This document shows positions 1 to 7,031 of a stretch of DNA of 7,411 bases, piece by piece. The notes beneath the pieces were generated by a model. That model had not been told where the DNA came from and did no database searches. It saw only the letters and a list, made by a program, of their open reading frames with translations. The position numbers were made by a program, and so were the translations under genes. The DNA is from an uncultured Muribaculaceae bacterium (GTDB lineage Bacteria > Bacteroidota > Bacteroidia > Bacteroidales > Muribaculaceae). Positions within the stretch are counted from its first letter, which is position 1. Every line of letters begins with the position of its first letter. The stretch covers positions 1 through 7,411 of the forward strand of contig CAJUMI010000099.1 in the NCBI GenBank assembly GCA_910587545.1. Direction: 5' to 3'.

Positions 1-31
1 TCAGATTGTTTTGAAATTTTGCGCTTCCCAT
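1..31 (-). CDS. possible 5' end of a leftward gene, cut by the window edge
   Basis: On the minus strand an ATG at 31-29 opens a frame that stays open to the window edge, reading MGSAKFQNNL. It lies about 80 bp downstream of a good leftward promoter match (115-144) and follows an A/T-rich leader, as is usual for Bacteroidota starts. Ten codons are far too few to name a product, and a start further left is possible. The support is the promoter and its orientation, not protein similarity. Confidence 0.3.
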   Translation of the reverse strand, partial: MGSAKFQNNL

Positions 32-92
32 AATGTGAAATTTTTATCGTTGAAGAATGAAGTTATTTAGTTGTTTCAAATAAATCTCGACG

Positions 93-101
93 TTGTTACA
101 A
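93..101. repeat. TTGTTACAA dyad, copy 1
   Basis: TTGT and ACAA form 4-bp inverted arms around one T. The same 9-mer occurs at 247-255. This copy sits just past the -7 box of the leftward promoter, where a bound repressor could block initiation. The arms are short, so chance occurrence in AT-rich DNA is quite possible. Confidence 0.3.
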
Positions 102-114
102 ATCGATTACAGTG

Positions 115-144
115 CAAATCTACAACCGTTTTTCTTTTTGTCAA
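115..144 (-). promoter_or_regulatory. leftward Bacteroidota-type promoter
   Basis: Read on the minus strand, TAGATTTG (122-115) matches the Bacteroidota -7 consensus TAnnTTTG. A TTG (144-142), part of TTGACAAA, lies 19 bp upstream, within the known 19-21 bp spacing for the -33 element. Transcription would start near 108 and run out of the left edge, giving a leader of about 75 nt before the ATG at 31. Confidence 0.55.
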
Positions 145-243
145 TAGTTTTAAAGTTAAAATATGTAAATTTATCGTATTTTCAGACCAATTCACACTAT
201 TAATCTAATTTATAGCGCATTAATCATTGGAGACATTGATACA

Positions 244-258
244 AAATTGTTACAATTT
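244..258. repeat. 15-bp perfect dyad containing TTGTTACAA, copy 2
   Basis: AAATTGT and ACAATTT form 7-bp arms around a single T. The core 9-mer is identical to the one at 93-101. A perfect odd-length dyad in a divergent intergenic region is typical of a binding site for a dimeric regulator, but no regulator can be assigned from sequence alone. The stem has only two G:C-type pairs, so it is unlikely to be a terminator. Confidence 0.4.
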
Positions 259-369
259 CATCTCATCTCCTTCCAGCGCTAAATTGCCGGACAAAACATA
301 CATCGTTTTTCCCCGCTCATACTCTCTCTTAATAATCTCCAAAAGAATCGAAAATCGTCATAGCACACA

Positions 370-400
370 TTGCATTTGTGCAAATAAAATTGTATCTTTG
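370..400 (+). promoter_or_regulatory. rightward promoter of the seven-gene block, with embedded inverted repeat
   Basis: TATCTTTG (393-400) matches the Bacteroidota -7 consensus TAnnTTTG. TTG at 370-372 lies 20 bp upstream, the expected position for the -33 box. The predicted start near 407 leaves a short leader of about 24 nt before the ATG at 431. The -33 box lies inside TTGCA-TTTG-TGCAA (370-383), which overlaps a second reading, ATTTG-TG-CAAAT (374-385). Either is a plausible operator, for example for autoregulation by the repressor encoded just downstream. That link is inference. Confidence 0.6.
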
Positions 401-430
401 CTAATCATTAATATTAAAGACTCACATCTC

Positions 431-1153
431 ATGGTGTATCCCGATCTCATCAACAACCTCGACGAACCTTCGACCACCGCCACAAAAGTCGAACGCATCA
501 AGTATCTCATCAAATTGATCCGCAAGAACCAGGCGCAGTTCGCCGAAATGATCGGCATCAACCCGTCAAACATCTCCAAAGTACTGTCATGTAAGATCCC
601 GGTCAGCGACTCGCTGATCAACCGCATAGTGGTCAATCTCGGAGTGTCGAAGCAATGGCTCGTCCACGGCACTGACGTACCGTTTCCACGCTATCAGGGT
701 CCGTCGACAATCGACTGCAACGGCAACCACGTGCAGCCCCTCGGCAACACCGGCGGCGCACCCGTCTACGACATCGACGTGACGGCCGGAAGCGCCAATC
801 TCAGCCGCATGCTGACTTCGGAGCACGTCATCGGTCGCCTTATGATACCGGGGCTCAATCCCGAACTGCCCATCGTCAAGGTGTCAGGCAACTCCATGTC
901 GCCGCGCATCAATAACGGAGCCTATATCTCGATCCGCCATGTCAACAGCAACGATCCCATCCTCTGGGGGCAGATCTACGTCGTCATGCTTGAGGACTAC
1001 CGCATGGTCAAATATGTGCGCCGCCACTCCGAGGACAGCAAAGTGATACTTCACAGCGAAAATCCCAACTTCGACGACATCGTGATCAAGCGCAGCGAGA
1101 TCGTCGGCATGTTTCTGGTCGAGTCCATACTCAACTATGAGATCGTCGGTTGA
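431..1153 (+). CDS. LexA/CI-type regulator: HTH plus S24 peptidase domain
   Basis: This is a predicted DNA-binding repressor of 240 residues able to inactivate itself by cleavage. Residues about 20-82 form a Cro/CI-like helix-turn-helix (QAQFAEMIGINPSNISKVL near 34-52), followed by a linker to about 110 and a C-terminal S24 domain. In that domain A119-G120 is the likely cleavage site, S155 in GNSMSP the nucleophile, and K194 in RMVKYV the general base. Their spacing fits LexA, UmuD and CI proteins. The start at 431 is chosen because the upstream extension of the frame (227-430) is AT-rich, does not resemble protein, and contains the promoter. The protein could be a stress sensor controlling this operon or a domesticated phage-type repressor. 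The HTH is Cro/CI-like rather than winged as in E. coli LexA, so I do not call it lexA. Its last 17 bases overlap the RNase HII gene. Confidence 0.85.
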   Translation: MVYPDLINNLDEPSTTATKVERIKYLIKLIRKNQAQFAEMIGINPSNISKVLSCKIPVSDSLINRIVVNLGVSKQWLVHGTDVPFPRYQGPSTIDCNGNHVQPLGNTGGAPVYDIDVTAGSANLSRMLTSEHVIGRLMIPGLNPELPIVKVSGNSMSPRINNGAYISIRHVNSNDPILWGQIYVVMLEDYRMVKYVRRHSEDSKVILHSENPNFDDIVIKRSEIVGMFLVESILNYEIVG

Positions 1154-1757
1154 ACATAATCCCCTGCCACCGTGCAGTTCGCCGGGAGTCAGTGAAGCCG
1201 GCTGCGACGAAGCCGGTCGCGGGTGTCTCGCCGGACCGGTATTTGCGGCCGCGGTCATTCTACCGGATGACTTCAGCCATCCGCTGCTCAACGACTCCAA
1301 ACAGCTCTCCGAGCGGAGGCGCTATGAACTGCGCGATGTGATCAAGCGAGAGGCTGTCGCATGGAGCGTCGCATCTGTCGACGCTGCCGAGATAGACCGT
1401 ATAAACATACTTAACGCCTCGATCCTCGCGATGCACCGTGCACTCGACGGTCTGACCGTCAGACCCGGGGCCGTGATCGTCGACGGCAACCGCTTCAAGC
1501 CCTACGGCGATCTGCCCTGGACCACCTTTGTAAAGGGCGACGGGCGCTTCGCCAACATCGCAGCTGCATCGATCCTCGCCAAGACATGCCGCGACGACTT
1601 CATGACAGAAGCCCACAGGAAATATCCTGTCTACGACTGGGCCGTCAACAAAGGCTATCCGACCAAGGCCCACCGCGCCGCGATCGCCGAGCACGGCCCG
1701 TCGCCTATCCACCGCATGAGTTTCCGGCTACTCAATCCTCAACTCGAATTGTTTTAA
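1137..1757 (+). CDS. rnhB: ribonuclease HII
   Basis: RNase HII cuts the RNA strand of RNA-DNA hybrids and nicks 5' of single ribonucleotides in DNA, starting ribonucleotide excision repair in the cytoplasm. The 206 residues match the family's usual length. The metal-binding acidic set is visible: D24 and E25 in CDEAGRG, D116 in VIVDGNRF, and D153 in ASILAKTCRDD. The GRG loop (27-29) that reads the RNA-DNA junction is intact, as is the NKGYPTKAH segment (171-179) with the conserved substrate-contacting tyrosine Y174. The ATG at 1137 is the only usable start before the catalytic DE, so the gene overlaps the preceding one by 17 bases in another frame. This suggests translational coupling. No Shine-Dalgarno sequence is seen. 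Confidence 0.95.
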   Translation: MRSSVEHNPLPPCSSPGVSEAGCDEAGRGCLAGPVFAAAVILPDDFSHPLLNDSKQLSERRRYELRDVIKREAVAWSVASVDAAEIDRINILNASILAMHRALDGLTVRPGAVIVDGNRFKPYGDLPWTTFVKGDGRFANIAAASILAKTCRDDFMTEAHRKYPVYDWAVNKGYPTKAHRAAIAEHGPSPIHRMSFRLLNPQLELF

Positions 1758-1766
1758 TCAAAAAAA

Positions 1767-2552
1767 ATGGGAAAGAACAAACTGAAAAAATTTGCCGACA
1801 TGGAGACGATAGATTTCGTCTTCCAATATCCTTTTTCACGGCTTCAACAAGACGGATTTCCACTTAAAGGCCGCTGGCACAGCGAATTTTTCGGCAATGA
1901 CAACCCCATCGTGCTCGAACTCGGGTGCGGGAAAGGAGAATATACCGTCGGTCTCGCCCGTCGCTTCCCCGACAAAAACTTCATCGGCATCGACATAAAG
2001 GGCGCGCGCATGTGGACTGGCGCATCCGAAGCCCGCTCCGAAGGACTCCAGAACGTAGCCTTCGTGCGCACGTCGATCGAGCTCATCGAGTCGTTCTTCG
2101 CGCCCGGCGAGATCGCCGAGATATGGATCACGTTCCCCGACCCGCAGATGAAAAAAGTACGCAAACGTCTGACATCCACGCGTTTCATGGAACTATACCG
2201 CAAAGTGCTTACCGACGGCGGCACCATCCATCTCAAGACCGACAGCCCCTTCCTCTACCGCTATACAAAACTGATGACATCGCTTAACGGCCTGCCTGTC
2301 ATCGCCGACACCGACGATCTCTATGCCTCGGGGACTACCGGCGATATTCTCGACATCAAGACCCACTACGAACGCCAGTGGCTCGACCGGGGCCTCACCA
2401 TCAAATATCTCAGCTTCGCTCTGCCGTGCAAGGGAGAGCTTGCCGAGCCCGACGAGGAGATAGAGCCCGACACCTACCGCAGCTACTCGCGCGGCTACAT
2501 ACAGATGCCTCAGTTTATGAGTGACAAGTCTACTAACGAAAACAAATCCTGA
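1767..2552 (+). CDS. trmB: tRNA (guanine-N7-)-methyltransferase
   Basis: TrmB uses S-adenosylmethionine to make 7-methylguanosine at position 46 in the tRNA variable loop. The 261-residue protein has the Rossmann motif ELGCGKGEY (51-59), the acidic strand GIDIKGARMW (74-83), the family motif ITFPDPQMKKVRKR (121-134) that shapes the active site, and a C-terminal T-H-Y-E (199-202), the TxYE motif of the family. The N-terminus MGKNKLKKFADM is typical of Bacteroidales TrmB and supports the start at 1767. The start follows rnhB by 9 bases and is preceded by an A-run (1760-1766) instead of a ribosome binding site. The last 10 or so residues (SDKSTNENKS) are a polar, probably disordered tail. Confidence 0.95.
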   Translation: MGKNKLKKFADMETIDFVFQYPFSRLQQDGFPLKGRWHSEFFGNDNPIVLELGCGKGEYTVGLARRFPDKNFIGIDIKGARMWTGASEARSEGLQNVAFVRTSIELIESFFAPGEIAEIWITFPDPQMKKVRKRLTSTRFMELYRKVLTDGGTIHLKTDSPFLYRYTKLMTSLNGLPVIADTDDLYASGTTGDILDIKTHYERQWLDRGLTIKYLSFALPCKGELAEPDEEIEPDTYRSYSRGYIQMPQFMSDKSTNENKS

Positions 2553-2561
2553 CAACATAAT

Positions 2562-3671
2562 ATGACTGACAACAATCCCTTATATCCGAAACTTATCCTC
2601 GACGCGCTCTCAACTGTGCGCTATCCCGGCTCAGGCAAAAATCTCGCAGAAGCCGGCATGATAGAGGACGATCTGCGCATCGACGGACGCAAGGTCAGCT
2701 TCTCGCTGATATTCGACCGACCGACCGACCCATTCATGAAATCGGTTGTAAAGGCTGCAGAGACGGCCATACACACTTTCGCCGCCCCCGACGCCGAGGT
2801 GACAGTCAACGTCAAGACCCGCGCCGCCGCGCCCGCGCCCAAGGCAGATCCACTTCCGGGTGTGAAAAACATCATAGGCGTCTCGTCGGGCAAAGGCGGT
2901 GTCGGCAAGTCGACGGTCGCCGCCAACCTCGCGGTGGCCCTCGCACGCGAAGGCTACAGAGTGGGTCTGCTCGACGCCGATATCTTCGGCCCTTCGATCC
3001 CTAAGATGTTCGGGGTCGAGGACGAGCAGCTCTATATGCACGAGGTCGACGGCGTCTCGAAGATCATCCCCGTCGAGCGCTACGGCGTCAAACTCCTGTC
3101 GATCGGCTTCCTCGTCGACCGCAACAGCCCCGTGGTATGGCGCGGCTCGATGGCCTCCAACGCCCTCAAGCAACTCATCGAGCAGGGCGACTGGGGCGAG
3201 CTTGACTACTTCCTGATCGACATGCCCCCCGGCACAAGCGACATCCATCTCACCCTCGTCCAGACACTCGGCATCACCGGCGTCGTAGTAGTCTCAACGC
3301 CTCAGCAAGTGGCTCTGGCGGACGCGCGCAAGGGTATAGCGATGTTCACGGATCCCAAGATCAACGTCCCCGTGCTCGGCATCGTCGAGAACATGGCCTG
3401 GTTCACCCCCGAGAGCCACCCTGACGAGCGCTACTACATCTTCGGCAACGGCGGCGCCTCACGTCTGGCCGACGAGCTCGGCGTCAGACTGCTGGCCTGC
3501 ATACCCCTGGTTGCCGCCGTAGGCGTGCACAGCGACGAGGGCGAGCCTGTAGCCGCCGGAGACACCATCTCGGCGCAAGCGTTCATCCATCTGGCCCACG
3601 AGGTCATCGACGCTGTCGAAGACAGAAACCGCGATCTTCCGCCGACTCAAAATGTCAAAGTAAAGAAATGA
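2562..3671 (+). CDS. mrp: Mrp/ApbC/NBP35-family P-loop ATPase lacking the CxxC motif
   Basis: Mrp/ApbC proteins are cytoplasmic dimeric ATPases that carry or help load Fe-S clusters. Residues about 5-88 form a MIP18/DUF59-like N-terminal domain, residues 89-100 an Ala/Pro-rich linker, and residues about 101-355 the ATPase. The deviant Walker A motif is SSGKGGVGKST (108-118), with signature lysine K111 and P-loop lysine K116. Further motifs are LLDADIFGPSIP (136-147) and LIDMPPGTSD (218-227). At 273-295, where ApbC-type proteins carry the cluster-binding CxxC after VENM, this protein reads VENMAWFTPESHPDERYYIFG, with no cysteine. Its only cysteine is C313. I recall the same replacement in Bacteroides homologues, so it is probably a lineage trait and not damage. 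It follows trmB by 9 bases, and its stop overlaps the aroQ start as ATGA. Confidence 0.92.
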   Translation: MTDNNPLYPKLILDALSTVRYPGSGKNLAEAGMIEDDLRIDGRKVSFSLIFDRPTDPFMKSVVKAAETAIHTFAAPDAEVTVNVKTRAAAPAPKADPLPGVKNIIGVSSGKGGVGKSTVAANLAVALAREGYRVGLLDADIFGPSIPKMFGVEDEQLYMHEVDGVSKIIPVERYGVKLLSIGFLVDRNSPVVWRGSMASNALKQLIEQGDWGELDYFLIDMPPGTSDIHLTLVQTLGITGVVVVSTPQQVALADARKGIAMFTDPKINVPVLGIVENMAWFTPESHPDERYYIFGNGGASRLADELGVRLLACIPLVAAVGVHSDEGEPVAAGDTISAQAFIHLAHEVIDAVEDRNRDLPPTQNVKVKK

Positions 3672-4093
3672 AACACAGGATACTGATCATCAACGGGCCT
3701 AACCTCAATCTTCTCGGGCGCCGCGAACCCGCCGTCTATGGCAGTGAGACGCTCGACGAGATCCTCGACAGACTCGACGCCGCCTTCCCCGACGTCGAAT
3801 TAGACCGTTATCAGAGCAACAGCGAAGGCGAGATCATCGACCGGCTCCACGGGGCCGGCTTCGACCGGTCATACGCTGGCATAGTGCTCAACGCGGGAGC
3901 CTACACCCACACCTCACTCGCCATCGCCGACGCCATCGCGGCGATAGATCTGCCGGTTGTCGAGGTCCATCTGTCCAACATCTTCGCCCGTGAGGAGATA
4001 CGCCGGCGCTCGCTCATAGCCGCAGTCTGCAGCGGCAGTATCAGCGGCTTCGGCGCCAAGTCATACGAACTGGCCGTCAGATCGCTTCTATGA
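3668..4093 (+). CDS. aroQ: 3-dehydroquinate dehydratase, type II
   Basis: AroQ removes water from 3-dehydroquinate to give 3-dehydroshikimate, the third step of the shikimate pathway to chorismate and the aromatic amino acids. The 141 residues fit the type II enzymes, which act as dodecamers. Visible motifs are INGPNLNLLGRREPAVYG (8-25) with R19 and catalytic Y24 on the flexible lid, QSNSEGEIID (49-58), LNAGAYTHTS (74-83) with N75 and H81, and VEVHLSNIFAREEIRR (98-113) with catalytic H101. The protein appears intact. It shares ATGA overlaps with both neighbours, mrp (3668-3671) and the GH3 gene (4090-4093), so the three are probably translated in a coupled way. Confidence 0.96.
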   Translation: MKHRILIINGPNLNLLGRREPAVYGSETLDEILDRLDAAFPDVELDRYQSNSEGEIIDRLHGAGFDRSYAGIVLNAGAYTHTSLAIADAIAAIDLPVVEVHLSNIFAREEIRRRSLIAAVCSGSISGFGAKSYELAVRSLL

Positions 4094-5616
4094 TCGACTT
4101 CACTCCGATAGTCCGCCCCCTGTTCGCCCGCCGTGTCAGTGCCGTCTCATCATGGACCGGGCATGTCGCCGACGTGCAGCGCCGCCAGCTCGGCCGTCTG
4201 CTGTCGAAAGCCGTCTCCACCGAGATCGGCGAGCGCCACGACGCGAGGAGCATCAGCGGCTATGACGACTTCAGACGCCGCTTTCCCGTGGTCAGCTACG
4301 AGGACATACGCGACGACATCATGCGCATGGTCGCCGGCGGACGCGACATCCTCTGGCCGGGCATCTGCCGACGCTACGCCCAGTCGTCGGGCACATCCGA
4401 CGGCAAGAGCAAATATATACCCGTGACCGACGACTCACTCCGCCTCAACCACTACGCCGGCGGACGCGATGTTGTGGCCCATTATCTGGGCCTATACCCC
4501 GACAGCCGCATCTTCTCGGGCAAGAGCTTCATCCTCGGGGGCAGCTATGCCAACGAGCTTTCAGGCCTTCGGGCCGGCGTCAGGGTCGGAGATCTCTCAG
4601 CCAACCTTATCGACAACATCAACCCTGTCGCAAACCTGTTCCGCATACCTTCAAAAGATATAGCGCTCATGAGTGACTGGCACGAGAAACTTCCCGCGCT
4701 CGTCAAGGCCTCTCTGCGCGAAAATGTCACCAATATATCGGGCGTCCCGTCATGGTTCATGACCGTCATCCGCGAGGTGATCGCAACAGCCGGGGCCACG
4801 ACCGTCCACGACGTATGGCCTCGGCTTGAGGTCTTTTTCCACGGCGGCATATCCTTCGAGCCTTACCGCGAGCAGTATCGCCGTCTGACCGATCCATCGA
4901 AGATGCGCTATCTCGAGACCTACAACGCATCGGAAGGCTTCTTCGCCGTGCAGTCGACCCGCGAGCCCGGCTCGATGCTGCTGCTGCTCGACGCGGGGGT
5001 GTTCTACGAATTCGTCCCGCTCGACCGGCTCGACGACCCGACGGCGGAAGCTCTGCCGTCCTGGCAGGTGGAGCCCGGCAAGACCTACGCCCTCGTGATC
5101 ACCGCGCCCAACGGCCTGTGGCGCTATATGATAGGCGACACCGTCACAGTGGTCTCGGTCGATCCGCTTAAAATCGCCATCGCCGGACGCACCAAGCATT
5201 TCATCAACGCCTTCGGCGAGGAAGTCATGGTCCACAACACCGACGCCGCCATTGCCGACGCCTGCAGTCATACAGGCGCGTCAGCAGCCAATTACACCGC
5301 CGCCCCCGTCTATGACGACGGCGGACACCGCGGACATCACCAGTGGCTCATCGAGTGGGTCACGCCGCCGGCCGACCGCGAAGATTTCGCCGACCGCCTC
5401 GACACGGCATTGTGCGCGGTCAACTCCGACTATCAGGCCAAGCGCTCGGGCAATATATTTCTCGACCGGCTGACCGTCACTGACGCACCTGCAGGGCTGT
5501 TTGACCGCTGGCTCGAATCGACGGGCAAGCTCGGCGGCCAGCGAAAGGTGCCTCGTCTGTGCAACGACCGCCATATCATAGAGCAGATGCTCAAACTGAC
5601 AGAAACACCAATTTAA
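4090..5616 (+). CDS. GH3-family acyl-adenylate-forming protein (acyl acid amido synthetase-like)
   Basis: GH3 proteins belong to the ANL adenylating superfamily. Plant members activate a carboxylic acid such as indoleacetate, jasmonate or a benzoate with ATP and join it to an amino acid. Bacteroidota homologues are widespread, but I know of no settled substrate for them. The 508 residues cover the full fold. Motifs are the phosphate-binding SSGTSDGKSKYIP (99-111), GVPSW (218-222), FFHGGISFEPYREQY (249-263), the nucleotide motif YNASEGFF (278-285), RYMIGDTV (345-352) with the ribose-binding aspartate D350, the hinge region AGRTKHFINAFGEEV (365-379), and the C-terminal LGGQRKVPRL (481-490). No signal peptide or membrane segment is seen, so it should be cytoplasmic. 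The ATGA overlap with aroQ hints at a shikimate- or aromatic-acid-related role, which is inference. Confidence 0.9.
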   Translation: MIDFTPIVRPLFARRVSAVSSWTGHVADVQRRQLGRLLSKAVSTEIGERHDARSISGYDDFRRRFPVVSYEDIRDDIMRMVAGGRDILWPGICRRYAQSSGTSDGKSKYIPVTDDSLRLNHYAGGRDVVAHYLGLYPDSRIFSGKSFILGGSYANELSGLRAGVRVGDLSANLIDNINPVANLFRIPSKDIALMSDWHEKLPALVKASLRENVTNISGVPSWFMTVIREVIATAGATTVHDVWPRLEVFFHGGISFEPYREQYRRLTDPSKMRYLETYNASEGFFAVQSTREPGSMLLLLDAGVFYEFVPLDRLDDPTAEALPSWQVEPGKTYALVITAPNGLWRYMIGDTVTVVSVDPLKIAIAGRTKHFINAFGEEVMVHNTDAAIADACSHTGASAANYTAAPVYDDGGHRGHHQWLIEWVTPPADREDFADRLDTALCAVNSDYQAKRSGNIFLDRLTVTDAPAGLFDRWLESTGKLGGQRKVPRLCNDRHIIEQMLKLTETPI

Positions 5617-5629
5617 CAACCACAAAGAT

Positions 5630-7018
5630 ATGAAACTGAGATCAGTATTGATCGCAACCGCGATGTGGGCGTTAGCATTTGCCGGAAAGGCAGCCGACGC
5701 CAAGTACATATTCTATTTCATCGGCGACGGCATGGGCATGGGGCCCGTTCTCGCCGCCGAGACATATAACCGCGAAGTGCTTAAAAACGACAAGCCCCTG
5801 ACGATGATGCAATTTCCGACAGTCAGCTGGTGTATGACCTACTCGGCCAACTCGCCCGTGACCGATTCGGCAGCGGCGGGCACAGCTCTCGCCACGGGTA
5901 CCAAAACCAAAAACTCGATGCTCGGCATGTCGCCCGACACTGTCGCCGTCGAGTCGATCGCAAAAAGATTACATGATCTCGGATACGGCGTAGGCGTTGT
6001 CACCTCGGTCGCTCCCGACGACGCTACGCCCGGAGCCTTTTACGCCCATGTGCCCAATCGCTCGAAATACTATGAGATCGGCTGTCAGGCAGCAGCCTCG
6101 GGCTATGAATTCATCGCCGGAGCCGGTCTGCGCGGAGTGAAAGACAAAGACGGAGCCGAGACGGATCTGCTTGATGTAATGAAAAAAAACGGCGTCAGGG
6201 TGATCTACGGACCGGAAGAAATCAAGAAGATCGATTCGCGCTGCGTAATGCTTGTCAACACCAAGGGCTCGCCCCTGTGGAACATCGGCTATACCATCGA
6301 CAGCGTTGCCGGCAGCCTGACCCTGCCGCTTATCGCCGAGACCTGCCTCAGCCATCTTGAGAAGACCACGCCCGACCGCTTTTTCATGATGGTCGAAGGC
6401 GGCAATATCGACTATGCGCTCCACGCCAATGACGGCGGCGCGGCCATCACCGAGATCCTCAATTTTGACGAAACGATCAAACTTGCCTACGATTTCTATC
6501 TCGAGCACCCCGACGAGACTCTTATCGTCGTCACCGCCGACCACGACACCGGCGGCATGGCGATGGGCAACACCAAGGTGAAATATAAAGCTCCGCTCGA
6601 CAAGTTCAGCTACCAGCGCGTGTCGAAAGAGGCTTTCAGCGACTACTGCAAGGCCATCGCCCGTGACCGCAGGATCTACAACTGGGAAGACATGAAGATA
6701 TATCTGACCGAGAATTTCGGCCTGTTCACTCACATCCCCGTGTCAGAGGCCGAGGAATCAAGACTCAAAAGCCTGTTCGAGGCCGCTATAGTGATGCGCA
6801 ACAGCGAGGATCAGAAGACACTCTACGCCACTTTCAACTCGTTTGCAGTAGAGGTGTTCAGGCTCGTCAACGACGCCGCTGGCATAGGCTTCACCACCAT
6901 GAGCCACACAGGCAACCCCGTGCCGGTCTTTGCCGTGGGCGCAGGCGCCGAGAATTTCACTCACCTCAACAACAACTGCAATCTCCCCAAACTCATTCTC
7001 AAGGCCGCCGGCCTCTGA
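5630..7018 (+). CDS. exported alkaline phosphatase, PhoA family
   Basis: This is a periplasmic phosphomonoesterase of the alkaline phosphatase superfamily, 462 residues long. An N-terminal Sec signal (1 to about 22-24: MKLRS, a hydrophobic stretch, then AGKAADA) lacks a lipobox cysteine. By comparison with the E. coli enzyme the catalytic set is complete: D33 in GDGMG, the phosphorylated nucleophile S80 in VTDSAAAGTA, D131 and T133 in DATPGAF, R144 in PNRSKYY, E256, D261 and H265 in VEGGNIDYALH, D304 and H305 in TADHDTGG, and H426 in SHTGNP. The position equal to E. coli K328 is Y262. The start codon follows the GH3 stop by 13 bases in an A-rich context (ACAAAGATATG). I see no separate promoter, so it is probably the last gene of the operon and not an independent phosphate-starvation gene. 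Confidence 0.93.
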   Translation: MKLRSVLIATAMWALAFAGKAADAKYIFYFIGDGMGMGPVLAAETYNREVLKNDKPLTMMQFPTVSWCMTYSANSPVTDSAAAGTALATGTKTKNSMLGMSPDTVAVESIAKRLHDLGYGVGVVTSVAPDDATPGAFYAHVPNRSKYYEIGCQAAASGYEFIAGAGLRGVKDKDGAETDLLDVMKKNGVRVIYGPEEIKKIDSRCVMLVNTKGSPLWNIGYTIDSVAGSLTLPLIAETCLSHLEKTTPDRFFMMVEGGNIDYALHANDGGAAITEILNFDETIKLAYDFYLEHPDETLIVVTADHDTGGMAMGNTKVKYKAPLDKFSYQRVSKEAFSDYCKAIARDRRIYNWEDMKIYLTENFGLFTHIPVSEAEESRLKSLFEAAIVMRNSEDQKTLYATFNSFAVEVFRLVNDAAGIGFTTMSHTGNPVPVFAVGAGAENFTHLNNNCNLPKLILKAAGL

Positions 7019-7031
7019 TCGTCACCCCCAG

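Larger units (their letters stand above)
1..430. other. AT-rich divergent intergenic region
   Basis: This stretch is much richer in A and T than the genes that follow. A + strand frame is open from 227 into the first gene, but its translation before residue 69 is unlike a protein domain, so I treat it as non-coding. It contains a leftward promoter (115-144), a rightward promoter (370-400), two copies of the dyad TTGTTACAA (93-101 and 247-255), and a small inverted repeat over the rightward promoter (370-385). I see no RNA gene or riboswitch that I can name. Confidence 0.7.

Noticed and set aside
244..258. The 15-bp dyad as a terminator
   Set aside because: The stem is almost all A:T with a one-base centre and no T-run after it, so an operator-like role is more likely.
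227..430. N-terminal extension of the S24 regulator from an ATG at 227
   Set aside because: The extra 68 residues are encoded by AT-rich DNA unlike the gene, look like no domain, and span a well-formed promoter. The ATG at 431 fits the HTH start.
2631..3248. Minus-strand open frame (205 codons) inside mrp
   Set aside because: Shadow of the + strand ATPase gene; its composition (runs of V, D, G, A and H) is typical of reverse-strand readings of such genes.
4750..5271. Minus-strand open frame (173 codons) inside the GH3 gene
   Set aside because: Overlaps a clear GH3 coding region with intact motifs; no promoter or domain supports it.
5969..6733. Long minus-strand open frame (254 codons) inside the alkaline phosphatase gene
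   Set aside because: It is an antisense shadow of a GC-rich coding frame. The translation has no recognisable domain, and the + strand protein has every catalytic residue.
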